A stretch of 64,000 bases of DNA from Paraspadella gotoi (lineage: Eukaryota > Chaetognatha). The notes beneath the pieces were generated by a model, which did not search any database, was not told the DNA's origin, and saw only the letters and a program-made list of their open reading frames with translations. This document shows positions 63,263 through 64,000 of the stretch, piece after piece (position 1 is the stretch's first letter; each line of letters starts with the position of its first letter). A program made the position numbers and the translations under genes. The stretch spans positions 4,032,420 to 4,096,419 of the forward strand of contig CM119266.1 of assembly GCA_051294375.1 (NCBI GenBank), read 5' to 3'.

Positions 63263-63287
63263 NNNNNNNNNNNNNNNNNNNNNNNNN
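63263..63287. other. 25-N assembly gap
   Basis: Exactly 25 N, separating blocks E1 and E2. Confidence 0.95.
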
Positions 63288-63730
63288 GGAGAACGTCGCG
63301 TCTCGGAAGTCAAAAAACGTCGCAGACTCCCTAGACGAAGCAGAGAGAGAGAGCGCTATTAGAAGGAGAGAATGAGATCACGAGACGAGAGAGAGAGGAG
63401 AGGACGGTACCGATGACAGGAGAACGGAAGAGAGAGAGAGACTATGACATCTATCCCTCTTCCTAACTCTTTCTTCTCTCTGCTCACCTAAGAAGAAAGT
63501 AGGTTTACATTATATCTATCTGTTGGTGAAACAATAAGGCGCGAATTTTTTTCTTTGGTTTTTTTTTTTAGAGAGACCGCGCGCGATTTCATTCAATTCT
63601 TTCTATTTTTGATTTTTTCGTTTTTGATAAAGACGTTGTTATCCGAGTCATACTCTCAACGTATCGCAGTCGAGTATCTCAAGTATTCGCAGTCTATCCA
63701 GTTCTAATTGTCTTTTCCTCCTTATAAATG
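63288..63730. repeat. Near-duplicate block E2
   Basis: Second version of block E1, with many one-base insertions. Followed by CT-rich low-complexity DNA (63800-63945). Confidence 0.8.
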
Positions 63731-64000
63731 TTTTTTAAAGTATTTCTTATCCCCACTCCCCTCATTTAAAAAATCACTCTCATCTACTTCTCGTCGTTGC
63801 TCTCTCTCCTCGATCTCTTCTCTCTCTCTCTTCTCTCTCTACCATCTCTCTCGCTCTCTCTCTCTCTCTCTCTTCTCTGCTTCTTTCTCTCTCTCTCTCT
63901 CTCTCCTCTTCTCTCTCTCTCTCTCGTCTCTCTCTCTCTACTCTTCTTCCTCTAATTATGACTTATTCCTTCCCGTCTCCGTAAAGTCAATATCAAAAAA

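Overview
The window looks like nuclear DNA of an invertebrate animal. Every multi-exon gene reads through GT-AG introns, there is no operon structure, and the gene set is metazoan: Hedgehog, TRPM, an Ig-superfamily receptor, NHE8, ABHD16, ZDHHC6 and a membrane-anchored ALDH3. I do not name a phylum. The Hedgehog precursor has a long pre-signal leader like that of Drosophila, and the single TRPM belongs to the TRPM1/3/6/7 group without a kinase domain, which fits a protostome-like invertebrate.

Layout. 0.3-31.5 kb is gene-dense. Five genes lie head-to-tail on the minus strand, read from high to low coordinates: ALDH3-type fatty aldehyde dehydrogenase (31472-30012), ZDHHC6 palmitoyltransferase (29646-28429), ABHD16 lipid hydrolase (27427-24976), TRPM channel (24451-13378, about 17 exons) and NHE8 Na+/H+ exchanger (11275-306, 14 exons). 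Two unrelated plus-strand genes are nested in NHE8 introns: a 13-exon Ig-domain type I membrane receptor (2703-6277) and a 5-exon transporter of the CRT/CLT family (8038-9527). Two copies of a tRNA-derived SINE lie in the same NHE8 introns.

31.5-55.7 kb has no gene that I can support. It holds SINE remnants, a 12-bp minisatellite, very many (GA/CT)n, (CGT/ACG)n and (TTTC)n arrays, N gaps, and pairs of noisy near-duplicate blocks that look like assembly gap-filling artefacts. At 55.78-56.38 kb sits coding exon 1 of hedgehog on the plus strand, with signal sequence, the CGPG palmitoylation site and the start of the signalling domain. No exon 2 is visible before the window ends, so intron 1 exceeds 7.6 kb. 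56.4-64 kb is that intron: microsatellites, tRNA-like fragments, degenerate GGTTAA repeats and a few strong inverted repeats.

How the genes may relate: NHE8 and the CRT-like protein are both predicted endomembrane/lysosomal transporters and are physically interleaved. ABHD16, ZDHHC6 and ALDH3 are all predicted ER-membrane lipid or acyl-chain enzymes in a row. These functional links are inference from position. The gene identities rest on conserved motifs read directly from the translated exons, recognised from memory of the families without any database search.
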